From Stenotrophobium sp040387055 (GTDB taxonomy: Bacteria; Pseudomonadota; Gammaproteobacteria; Nevskiales; Nevskiaceae), in contig JAZKEM010000130.1 of NCBI GenBank assembly GCA_040387055.1, positions 1-5,687 on the forward strand: DNA of 5,687 bases, in the 5' to 3' direction. Each line of letters starts with the position of its first letter. Position 1 is the stretch's first letter. A program made the position numbers and the translations under genes. This document shows positions 1 to 5,007 of the stretch, in pieces. Under the pieces are notes generated by a model that ran no database searches, was not told where the DNA came from, and saw nothing but the letters and a program-made list of their open reading frames with translations.

Positions 1-1186
1 CTGCTTCTAAATTCTCTGTTGGCGCTACCGCTTTCGCAATCTTGTGCGCACCACGCTGTGCGCCCTCGCCCGCGAGGAAGTCTGCGGAGAAGCGTTCAAA
101 GTCATTTGCTTCAATCGCAGCGCGGATGCGCTGCATCACGTTTTGATAGTGATGCAGATTGTGCAGCGTGTTGAGCTGCGAACCGAGGATCTCATTGCAC
201 TTGTCGAGATGATGCAGATAAGCGCGCGAATAATTTTTGCAGGTGTAGCAGTCACACTTTTCATCCAGTGGACGGCCATCGGTTTTGTTGGCGCTATTGC
301 GAAGCTTAACCACGCCTTCGTGCGTGAACAGATGACCGTTGCGAGCGTTACGCGTCGGCATCACGCAATCGAACATGTCGATGCCACGACCAACCGCCTG
401 CACCAAATCACGTGGCGTGCCCACGCCCATCAGATAGTGCGGACGATCTGCAGGCAGTGTGTGGCCGATGGCGTCGAGCACATGCAGGCGTTCTTCTTCA
501 GTTTCGCCAACCGACAAACCGCCGAGCGCGTAGCCGTCAAAACCAACTTCAACCAAACGCTGCAGCGATTCACGACGCAGATCTTCGTACATGCCGCCTT
601 GAACAATACCGAACAGCGCACTGCGTTCTGCACCACCACCGCCACGCGTTTCCTGTGGCAGCGCGGCGTGTGCTGTTTTACAACGTGCAGCCCAACGCGC
701 GGACATTTCCATGCTCTTGCGCGCTTGCTTGTCTGTGGCCGGATACGGCGTGCATTCATCGAACTGCATGATGATGTCGGAGCCCAGCGCGTGCTGAACT
801 TCAATCGAGCGCTCGGGCGTGAGCATGATGCGATCGCCATTCACCGGCGAGGCAAACTTCACGCCTTCTTCAGTGATCTTGCGTAAACCGGACAAACTCC
901 AGACTTGGAAGCCACCAGAGTCGGTGAGGATTGGTCCTTTCCAGTTCATGAAGCGATGCAGGCCACCGAGATTGCGGATGGTCTCTTCGCCGGGGCGCAT
1001 CATCAGATGGAAAGTGTTGCCGAGCAGAATATGTGCGCCGGTATCGCGGACTTCTTCCGGCTTCATCGCCTTGACGGTGCCGTAAGTGCCCACCGGCATG
1101 AAGGCGGGCGTCTCTACCGTGCCGCGCTCAAACACGAGGCGGCCGCGACGGGCATGGCCGTCCTGCTTGATCAGTTCAAATTTCAT
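1..1186 (-). CDS. tgt: Queuine/preQ1 tRNA-guanine transglycosylase (Tgt), 3' end cut by window edge
   Basis: Exchanges guanine-34 in the anticodon wobble position of GUN-anticodon tRNAs (Tyr, His, Asn, Asp) for preQ1, the committing step of tRNA queuosine modification in the cytoplasm. I translated the minus strand from the ATG at 1184-1186: 395 codons stay open to the window edge, so the stop lies outside. Seen: MKFEL start as in E. coli; TDSGGFQ with the general-base Asp89; GLSVGE at 224-229; DMFDCVMPTRNARNG with the nucleophile Asp273 (E. coli Asp264); zinc ligands Cys311, Cys313, Cys316 and His342. The E. coli protein has 375 residues. This one carries about nine extra residues, including a Gly-rich loop near 181-185, and a longer C-terminal tail (from about residue 385). 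No Shine-Dalgarno is evident; the start is chosen by homology. queA lies upstream on the same strand, but an opposite-strand gene sits between them, so tgt probably has its own promoter in 1187-1320. Confidence 0.96.
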   Translation of the reverse strand, partial: MKFELIKQDGHARRGRLVFERGTVETPAFMPVGTYGTVKAMKPEEVRDTGAHILLGNTFHLMMRPGEETIRNLGGLHRFMNWKGPILTDSGGFQVWSLSGLRKITEEGVKFASPVNGDRIMLTPERSIEVQHALGSDIIMQFDECTPYPATDKQARKSMEMSARWAARCKTAHAALPQETRGGGGAERSALFGIVQGGMYEDLRRESLQRLVEVGFDGYALGGLSVGETEEERLHVLDAIGHTLPADRPHYLMGVGTPRDLVQAVGRGIDMFDCVMPTRNARNGHLFTHEGVVKLRNSANKTDGRPLDEKCDCYTCKNYSRAYLHHLDKCNEILGSQLNTLHNLHHYQNVMQRIRAAIEANDFERFSADFLAGEGAQRGAHKIAKAVAPTENLEA

Positions 1187-1195
1187 GCGCGCATT

Positions 1196-1222
1196 GTCAT
1201 TCCCACGCCCGCTGGAATCCAG
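1196..1222. repeat. Degenerate dispersed-repeat-like palindrome (ATTCC...GGAAT) upstream of tgt
   Basis: The block reads GTCATTCCC-ACGCCCGCT-GGAATCCAG. Its outer arms ATTCC/GGAAT (1199-1218) form an imperfect dyad. From memory, its layout resembles the widespread proteobacterial intergenic repeats of the GTCATTCCCGCG...CGGGAATCCAG kind (Neisseria dRS3-like). The core here has two mismatches, so this would be a decayed single copy. It lies 10-36 nt upstream of the tgt start codon. Repeat family membership is inference; another copy was not seen in this window. Confidence 0.4.
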
Positions 1223-1308
1223 CTTTTCCGTATTGAGGCGTGCTGGCGTCTGTTCGAAGGCGCACCAAGCCACACGCGGATACCTGATACCTTGCCTGTT
1301 CCAAGCAT

Positions 1309-1314
1309 GGGGTG
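1309..1314 (+). promoter_or_regulatory. Ribosome binding site deciding the start of the iron permease-family gene
   Basis: GGGGTG lies 6 nt before the ATG at 1321. It overlaps the alternative GTG start at 1312, which has no comparable site of its own. This favours ATG 1321. Confidence 0.55.
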
Positions 1315-1320
1315 ATCGTT

Positions 1321-1731
1321 ATGGCGAAAAAGAAAGCTTCCTGGTTTACGCATTTTGCAAAATTGACGGCCTCTCAGGCAGGCCGTCCCAGAACTTTTGC
1401 AATCGCGACGCTGACAGTCATCGTTTGGGCCGCGGTCGGACCCATCTTCCACTTCAGCGACACTTGGCAGCTGGTGATCAACACCAGCACGACGATCATC
1501 ACCTTCCTGATGGTGTTCTTGATTCAGAACACGCAAAACCGCGACTCTGAGGCGCTGCAGATCAAGCTGGATGAAATCATTCGAGCGATTGAAGGCGCGG
1601 ACAATGTATTGCTGAATCTTGAAGAGCTGGAAGAAGAAGAGCTGAATAAGATTCGCAAACGCTATCTCACGCTTGCAGGTCAGGCGCGTAAAAAAGCCAG
1701 TAAAAAAGCCGCTGATGACAAAGCGGCATAA
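1321..1731 (+). CDS. Low-affinity iron permease family small membrane protein
   Basis: 136-residue inner-membrane protein with the pattern of the short bacterial members of the low-affinity iron permease family (PF04120, named after yeast Fet4). Iron transport has not been shown for most short bacterial forms, so the family name should not be read as a proven function. Seen: basic N-terminus (MAKKK); two hydrophobic segments at about 25-44 and 50-68; a very family-like stretch FSDTWQLVINT (45-55) and FLIQNTQNRD (66-75); an amphipathic segment at 76-92; an acidic run EELEEEEL (101-108); and a Lys/Ala-rich tail (123-136). The ATG at 1321 follows GGGGTG by 6 nt; a GTG at 1312 would add three residues. 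The gene lies between queA and tgt on the opposite strand, is convergent with queA (24 bp between stops) and divergent from tgt. No Fur-like box is apparent upstream. Confidence 0.85.
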   Translation: MAKKKASWFTHFAKLTASQAGRPRTFAIATLTVIVWAAVGPIFHFSDTWQLVINTSTTIITFLMVFLIQNTQNRDSEALQIKLDEIIRAIEGADNVLLNLEELEEEELNKIRKRYLTLAGQARKKASKKAADDKAA

Positions 1732-1755
1732 GCACGTTTCGCAGTCGCCTTTGGC

Positions 1756-2790
1756 TTATTCCTTGATGGGCTCGATCAACATCGCATCACCGTAGCTGAA
1801 GAAACGATAACGCGCCTCTACAGCGTGGCGATAAGCCGACATCAAACGCTCATAGCCGCCAAAAGCGCTGACCAGCATCATCAGCGTGCTTTCCGGTAGG
1901 TGAAAGTTGGTGAGCAGCAGGTCCACAACCTTAAAGGTGTAGCCAGGCGTGATGAAAATCTGCGTCTCACCTTTGCCGGCCTGCAACGCGCCCTGCGCAG
2001 CAGCGGACTCCAGCGCACGTGTCACCGTTGTGCCCACAGCCACCACGCGTCCACCGCGCTCGCGCGTTTGCGCAATGGCATTCACCAAGTCGGCAGAAAC
2101 TTCAAAACGTTCGGCGTGCATTTTGTGCTCACTGAGCAACTCCACGCGCATCGGCTGGAAGGTGCCTGCGCCGACATGCAGCGTTAACGTTGCAGTGCGA
2201 ATGCCACGCTCGCGGATGCGAGCCAGCAAGCTTTCATCAAAATGCAGCCCCGCTGTTGGCGCCGCCACCGCGCCGGGTTCACGCGCAAAAACGGTTTGGT
2301 AGCGCTCGCTGTCGGTCTGATCTGGATCGTGATGAATGTAAGGCGGTAGCGGCATTTGGCCGACGCGCTCCAGAAACGACAGCACATCGCCCTCGCCCTC
2401 ATAACTCAGACGGAACATATCGTCAGCGCGGTCAATCATGCGGAAAGTGGCATCAGCCACCAAAATCTCGCCGCCCGGCTTCGGGGTTTTGCTGGCACCG
2501 ACCTGCGCAATGATTTCTCGATCACCCACTACACGTTCGACCAAGATTTCGACCCGGCCACCCGTGGGCTTTTGGCCGAACAGGCGCGCGGGGATCACGC
2601 GGGTGTCATTAAACACCAATAAATCGTCCGGCCGCAGCAAATCCGGCAGGTCCGCAATCGCACGATCAGCCACGCCCGACGTGCCCAAATGCAATAAACG
2701 ACTCGCACTCCGTGGCTCAACCGGGTGCTGCGCGATTAAATCAGGCGGTAAATCGTAAAAAAAGTCAGAACGACGTTGGTGTGTGGTCAT
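1756..2790 (-). CDS. queA: S-adenosylmethionine:tRNA ribosyltransferase-isomerase (QueA)
   Basis: Transfers and isomerises the ribosyl part of S-adenosylmethionine onto preQ1 already placed in tRNA, giving epoxyqueuosine, the step after Tgt. The 344-residue product is close to the 356 residues of E. coli QueA and aligns along its length. Seen: DLLVFNDTRVIPARLFG at 56-72, ASKTPKPG, GQMPLPPYI, the signature PGAVAAPTAGLHFD, TLHVGAGTFQPMRVE, VAVGTTVTRALESAA, TNFHLPESTLMMLVSAFGGYE, and YRFFSYGDAMLI near the C-terminus. The start gives four extra residues compared with E. coli and is the only suitable in-frame start. It has no Shine-Dalgarno, and a TATAAC element sits 6 nt before the ATG, raising the possibility of a leaderless transcript. 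tRNA-Leu is divergent upstream; the permease-family gene is convergent downstream, and no hairpin terminator is seen in the 24-bp gap. Confidence 0.98.
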   Translation of the reverse strand: MTTHQRRSDFFYDLPPDLIAQHPVEPRSASRLLHLGTSGVADRAIADLPDLLRPDDLLVFNDTRVIPARLFGQKPTGGRVEILVERVVGDREIIAQVGASKTPKPGGEILVADATFRMIDRADDMFRLSYEGEGDVLSFLERVGQMPLPPYIHHDPDQTDSERYQTVFAREPGAVAAPTAGLHFDESLLARIRERGIRTATLTLHVGAGTFQPMRVELLSEHKMHAERFEVSADLVNAIAQTRERGGRVVAVGTTVTRALESAAAQGALQAGKGETQIFITPGYTFKVVDLLLTNFHLPESTLMMLVSAFGGYERLMSAYRHAVEARYRFFSYGDAMLIEPIKE

Positions 2791-2804
2791 AGGATCGTTA
2801 TAAT
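2776..2804 (+). promoter_or_regulatory. Sigma70-type promoter for tRNA-Leu(CAA)
   Basis: A perfect -10 TATAAT (2799-2804) follows a weak -35 TTGGTG (2776-2781) by exactly 17 bp. The next bases, CGCGCCCGC (2805-2813), form a GC-rich discriminator, which is typical of stable-RNA promoters under stringent control. Transcription would start near 2811, leaving a leader of about 40 nt. The -35 lies inside the first codons of queA on the other strand. Confidence 0.7.
2797..2802 (-). promoter_or_regulatory. Candidate -10 element of queA, overlapping the tRNA -10
   Basis: Read on the minus strand this is TATAAC, with the A of the queA ATG (2790) 7 nt downstream. That is the spacing expected for a transcription start on the A itself. 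No good -35 was found at 16-18 bp (TACACG is the best), so the call is tentative. Confidence 0.35.
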
Positions 2805-2850
2805 CGCGCCCGCTGGAGTCGTGTAGTTGTTGAGACGACGCGCATTTTCA

Positions 2851-2938
2851 GCCTAAGTGGCGGAATCGGTAGACGCAGCGGATTCAAAATCCGCCGGGGC
2901 AACCCCCCGTGGGAGTTCGAGTCTCCCCTCAGGCACCA
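2851..2938 (+). tRNA. leuX: tRNA-Leu (anticodon CAA)
   Basis: Class II tRNA reading UUG, with encoded CCA. Seen: acceptor arm 2851-2857 with 2928-2934, discriminator A2935, CCA 2936-2938; D-arm with GGTAGACGC; anticodon stem GCGGA (2878-2882) with TCCGC (2890-2894), loop TTCAAAA with anticodon CAA at 2885-2887; long variable arm CGGGG/CCCCG (about 2895-2909); T-stem GGGAG/CTCCC around TTCGAGT (2916-2922). It closely matches E. coli leuX in the first half. The acceptor stem has one non-canonical pair, A2855 with C2930 (position 5:68). The gene has its own promoter upstream and a terminator 13 nt after CCA. The symbol leuX is by similarity to E. coli. Confidence 0.97.
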
Positions 2939-2951
2939 ATTGTAATAGATG

Positions 2952-2983
2952 AGCCCCGGTAACCCCGGGGCTTATTTGTTTCT
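2952..2983 (+). terminator. Rho-independent terminator of tRNA-Leu
   Basis: Perfect 8-bp stem AGCCCCGG (2952-2959) with CCGGGGCT (2965-2972), loop TAACC, then the T-rich TATTTGTTTCT. It starts 13 nt after the tRNA CCA. Confidence 0.85.
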
Positions 2984-3042
2984 GACGTTTAAATATCTTC
3001 TGCGGCGAGTGCTTTACCGACACAAACTGAGCGGACAAAAAC

Positions 3043-3072
3043 AAAAAGGGCGACCCGAGGGTCGCCCTTTTT
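3043..3072 (-). terminator. Strong bidirectional Rho-independent terminator after the outer-membrane protein gene
   Basis: Perfect 13-bp stem AAAAAGGGCGACC (3043-3055) with its complement at 3060-3072, loop CGAG. The A-tract and T-tract are part of the stem, so it can work in both directions. On the minus strand it begins 15 nt after the stop of the beta-barrel gene and is followed by a further T-rich run (TTTTTGTTTTTG), which supports its main use there. The 70 bases between it and the tRNA terminator show nothing else recognisable. Confidence 0.9.
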
Positions 3073-3087
3073 GCATATGCGTGAGGC

Positions 3088-4092
3088 TTAGATCTTAAAG
3101 TCGTAGCGCACACCAACGTGTGAGCCATAAACGCGTGATTTGCTGTCTTGGTGGTAGACCATGAAACCGCCACCGAGGCGGAGATCAGGCATCCAGTCAC
3201 CGAGCAGTGGGCGCAGCGGCACTTCCATGTTCGCGCCATAGGACGCGCCATTGAGGCTGAGCTCCTTGCCGTCATGCTCAAGCTTGGTACGGGCATAGCC
3301 GACCAGCGCAGCGATTTCGACCACATCGAACAGCGTGCCGGTTGGGACGATGTACAGCGCCATATTGTTCTTAACGCCCATGCTGTCTGGCTTGTCATCG
3401 CTGCCAGCCTTAAAGCCGTAATGCGCTTCAAGACCTACGACATCAAAGAAGCGTGCGCCAAAGCGAACGTCGTGGAACTTGCCATGCAGGTTGTCGGTGC
3501 TGAACTGGTTAGCTGGATTCGGCGTCGGCGGCGAGCTTGGGCTGGAAGCGAGGAAGTTAGCCAGCACGTAGTTGTAACCGGCATAAAGCTGCCAAGGCTT
3601 ACGCTCTTCTGCGGCGGGTTCTTCTGTTGGAGTTTCAGAAGCAGCGGCTTCAGTCGAACCATCGGTTGCAGCTTCGGCAGAAGCGTCGGCTGGCGCTACT
3701 TCTGCAGGGGCGCTGCCATCGGTCAGAGCGGCAGCATCGGTACCCGTTGAGTCAGCCGGGGCGCTTTCCGCTGCTGCGGCATCGGTTGCGGCAGCATCAG
3801 CAGGAGCGGCTTCTGCACTGGCATCAGCTGGGGCAGCTTCGGCGGCAGCAGGAGCAGCTTCAGTAGCGGCGGTTTCATCAGCAGCCGGAGCGGCGTCAGT
3901 TGCCGCGGCTTCTGCAGGGGCTTCTTCGGCTGGTGCAGCTGCGGTGTCAGCTGGAGCTGCGTCCGCTGGGGCAGCGTCAGCAGGTGCGGCTTCTTCAGCA
4001 GCCGGGGCAGCGGTGTCTGCAGCAGCTTCATCCTGCGCATAGACCGGCAATACAGCAAACATACTTAAGAGTAGTGTGCCCAGCTTTTTCAT
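3088..4092 (-). CDS. Outer-membrane beta-barrel protein with long N-terminal Ala/Pro/Asp/Glu-rich tether
   Basis: Secreted 334-residue protein, probably an eight-stranded outer-membrane barrel of the OmpA-transmembrane/OmpW size class; no enzyme motif is seen. Residues 1-19 form a signal peptide (MKK, hydrophobic core, cleavage likely VYA|Q). Residues 20-163 are low-complexity Ala, Pro, Asp, Glu, Ser and Thr with no Lys, Arg, His, Cys or aromatic residue. Residues 167-334 show alternating hydrophobic/aromatic strands separated by polar loops: WQLYAGYNYVLANF (167-180), VRFGARFF (209-216), VGLEAHYGF (219-227), MALYIVP (244-250), ASYGANMEV (283-291), LRLGGGFMVY (304-313) and SHVGVRYDFKI (324-334). 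The last strand ends FKI rather than the usual terminal Phe. GGGGAGAG lies just before the ATG (4-nt gap from GGGAG). The gene is single, with a terminator behind it and a divergent Nudix gene upstream. Exact family and ligand are unknown to me. Confidence 0.85.
   Translation of the reverse strand: MKKLGTLLLSMFAVLPVYAQDEAAADTAAPAAEEAAPADAAPADAAPADTAAAPAEEAPAEAAATDAAPAADETAATEAAPAAAEAAPADASAEAAPADAAATDAAAAESAPADSTGTDAAALTDGSAPAEVAPADASAEAATDGSTEAAASETPTEEPAAEERKPWQLYAGYNYVLANFLASSPSSPPTPNPANQFSTDNLHGKFHDVRFGARFFDVVGLEAHYGFKAGSDDKPDSMGVKNNMALYIVPTGTLFDVVEIAALVGYARTKLEHDGKELSLNGASYGANMEVPLRPLLGDWMPDLRLGGGFMVYHQDSKSRVYGSHVGVRYDFKI
3604..4035 (-). repeat. Low-complexity coding repeat (Ala/Pro/acidic tether)
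   Basis: Encodes residues 20-163 of the outer-membrane protein. Near-tandem AAPAD units occur at residues 36-50 (3943-3987), with scattered APADASAE copies at about 87-94 and 133-140. Codons differ between units, so the repeat is clearer in protein than in DNA and looks old rather than freshly expanded. Confidence 0.85.
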
Positions 4093-4175
4093 ATCTCTCC
4101 CCGTCTATATTATTTAGTGCGAATGCAAAGGCTGCTGAATATTCACCGATTTTCCACTCTAAATCCAGACACCGT

Positions 4176-4192
4176 AGCGCGCAGTGCGCGCT
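4176..4192. repeat. Perfect 7-bp inverted repeat in the divergent outer-membrane protein/Nudix intergenic region
   Basis: AGCGCGC (4176-4182), spacer AGT, GCGCGCT (4186-4192). The TGCGCGCTC part (4185-4193) recurs directly at 4220-4228, 35 bp later. It lies between the divergent start codons (4092 and 4251), where an operator could act on both genes. No T-tract follows, so it is unlikely to be a terminator. Function unknown. Confidence 0.5.
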
Positions 4193-4250
4193 CGCTGTCT
4201 GCGATGTTTCCACGCACAATGCGCGCTCAAACCCGGATTGACCAACACCG

Positions 4251-4802
4251 ATGAAATTCTGTAGCGCCTGTGGACAAGGAGTGGAACTGAAGATCCCGCC
4301 CGGCGATCACCTGCCCCGGCATGTCTGTGCGCAATGCGGCGAGATTCACTATTTCAACCCGAAAGTGATTGCGGGCTGTATTCCCGAGTGGGAAGACGGC
4401 CGAATTCTGATGTGCAAGCGCAATATCGAACCGCGCTTGGGTAAATGGACTTTCCCCGCTGGTTTTCTGGAGCTGAATGAGACCAGTGGTCAGGGCGCCG
4501 CACGCGAGGCCAAAGAGGAATCGCAGGCGGAAGTCGAGATTACCGGCCTGCTTTCCGTCATTAACGTGCCCTATGTCAGCCAGGTTTATGTGATTCACCG
4601 CGCCAAGCTGCTACGCCCTGAATTTGGGCCGACCAGCGAAAGCTCAGAAGTGCGGCTGATGCGCGAGGATGAAATCCCTTGGGATGAGATCGCTTTCCCC
4701 ACGATTTTCCACGGCCTCAAGTTCTTTTTTGCTGACCGTGCCCAAGGCGTACAGGGCTTTCACGAGCTGGATATCACCAAACGCCTGCTACGACCGGAGT
4801 AG
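4251..4802 (+). CDS. Nudix hydrolase with N-terminal zinc ribbon
   Basis: Probable nucleoside-diphosphate-X hydrolase of 183 residues. Residues 1-33 form a zinc ribbon, CSAC (4-7) and CAQC (26-29), as in the Nudix_N_2 (PF14803) group. The Nudix box runs from Gly71: G71-x5-E77-x7-R85-E86-A-K-E89-E90. Glu86, Glu89 and Glu90 are the expected metal-binding residues. The canonical Gly that follows is replaced (SQA at 91-93), which, from memory, is common in this subgroup. Upstream, VIAGCIPEW and WTFPAGF (66-72) also fit. Related plant NUDT23 cleaves FAD and ADP-ribose, so such dinucleotides are plausible substrates, but this is inference. The ATG has no clear Shine-Dalgarno; the CSAC ribbon immediately after it supports the start. 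fdxA follows 205 bp later with its own promoter, so a shared operon is doubtful. Confidence 0.93.
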   Translation: MKFCSACGQGVELKIPPGDHLPRHVCAQCGEIHYFNPKVIAGCIPEWEDGRILMCKRNIEPRLGKWTFPAGFLELNETSGQGAAREAKEESQAEVEITGLLSVINVPYVSQVYVIHRAKLLRPEFGPTSESSEVRLMREDEIPWDEIAFPTIFHGLKFFFADRAQGVQGFHELDITKRLLRPE

Positions 4803-4839
4803 GCCCCACTAGGCCCTTTGGGTCAGTATTCAAAGCGAA

Positions 4840-4868
4840 CTGACGGAAGCGCGCTAAACCATTACAAT
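4840..4868 (+). promoter_or_regulatory. Sigma70-type promoter for fdxA
   Basis: -35 CTGACG (4840-4845), exactly 17 bp, -10 TACAAT (4863-4868). Transcription would start near 4875, giving a leader of about 130 nt before fdxA that contains three hairpins. Confidence 0.65.
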
Positions 4869-4875
4869 TCGCGCC

Positions 4876-4963
4876 GGATTTATGGACAGGATGTCCTGTA
4901 TCCCGCGGGCGCAGGATGCGCAGGAGCGGGATTCTCGCCCAGACAGCTAACGTTCCCGTTAGC
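4876..4963 (+). promoter_or_regulatory. Structured fdxA 5' leader: three hairpins, two with CAGGATG/GGA loops
   Basis: Hairpin 1 is GGACA-GGA-TGTCC (4884-4896). Hairpin 2 is GCGCA-GGA-TGCGC (4909-4921), enclosed by a 7-bp outer stem ATCCCGC (4900-4906) with GCGGGAT (4926-4932). Hairpin 3 is GCTAACG-TTCC-CGTTAGC (4946-4963). GGAT (4876-4879) can compete for ATCC (4900-4903), and GGGCG (4907-4911) can pair with CGCCC (4936-4940), so alternative folds exist. CAGGATG with GGA as the loop is the repeated element of CsrB-type RNAs bound by CsrA/RsmA; the strict ANGGA core is not met. The same block could be a dispersed REP-like repeat. No T-tract follows any hairpin, so none is a terminator. The role is inferred. 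Confidence 0.5.
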
Positions 4964-4996
4964 ACTGCCAGTGAGAAATAAATAATCAGCATGCCT

Positions 4997-5002
4997 AGAG
5001 GA
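4997..5002 (+). promoter_or_regulatory. Ribosome binding site of fdxA
   Basis: AGAGGA, 5 nt before the ATG at 5008. It lies outside the three upstream hairpins. Confidence 0.85.
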
Positions 5003-5007
5003 ACACC

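Noticed and set aside
44..886. Long plus-strand open frame of 280 codons.
   Set aside because: It is antisense to tgt, whose minus-strand frame carries all catalytic and zinc-binding motifs. The plus-strand product resembles no family.
1279..1291. Direct repeat GATACC-T-GATACC upstream of the permease-family gene.
   Set aside because: Too short to support as an operator, and no convincing promoter pair could be placed around it.
1183..1536. Minus-strand open frame of 117 codons ending at the tgt start.
   Set aside because: Antisense to the permease-family gene. Its tail (SWIPAGVGMT) is the usual chance translation of an intergenic repeat.
2853..3431. Minus-strand open frame of 192 codons.
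   Set aside because: Its C-terminus (LELPRGVAPADFESAAST) is the well-known false translation of a tRNA-Leu complement, and the rest overlaps the barrel gene in another frame and the terminators.
3148..3750. Plus-strand open frame of 200 codons.
   Set aside because: Antisense to the outer-membrane protein gene, which has a signal peptide, ribosome binding site and barrel strands.
3723..4058. Minus-strand Leu/Pro/Gln-rich frame of 111 codons, with a similar plus-strand frame at 3627-3866.
   Set aside because: Frame-shifted readings of the Ala/Pro/acidic repeat; low-complexity GC-rich DNA keeps several frames open.
4137..4144. GAATATTC palindrome upstream of the outer-membrane protein gene.
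   Set aside because: Only 8 bp, with no repeat or promoter context, so it is within chance expectation.
4946..4963. The hairpin GCTAACG/CGTTAGC as a terminator or attenuator.
   Set aside because: No T-tract or strong pyrimidine run follows; the next bases are ACTGCCAGTGAG. It is kept only as part of the leader structure.
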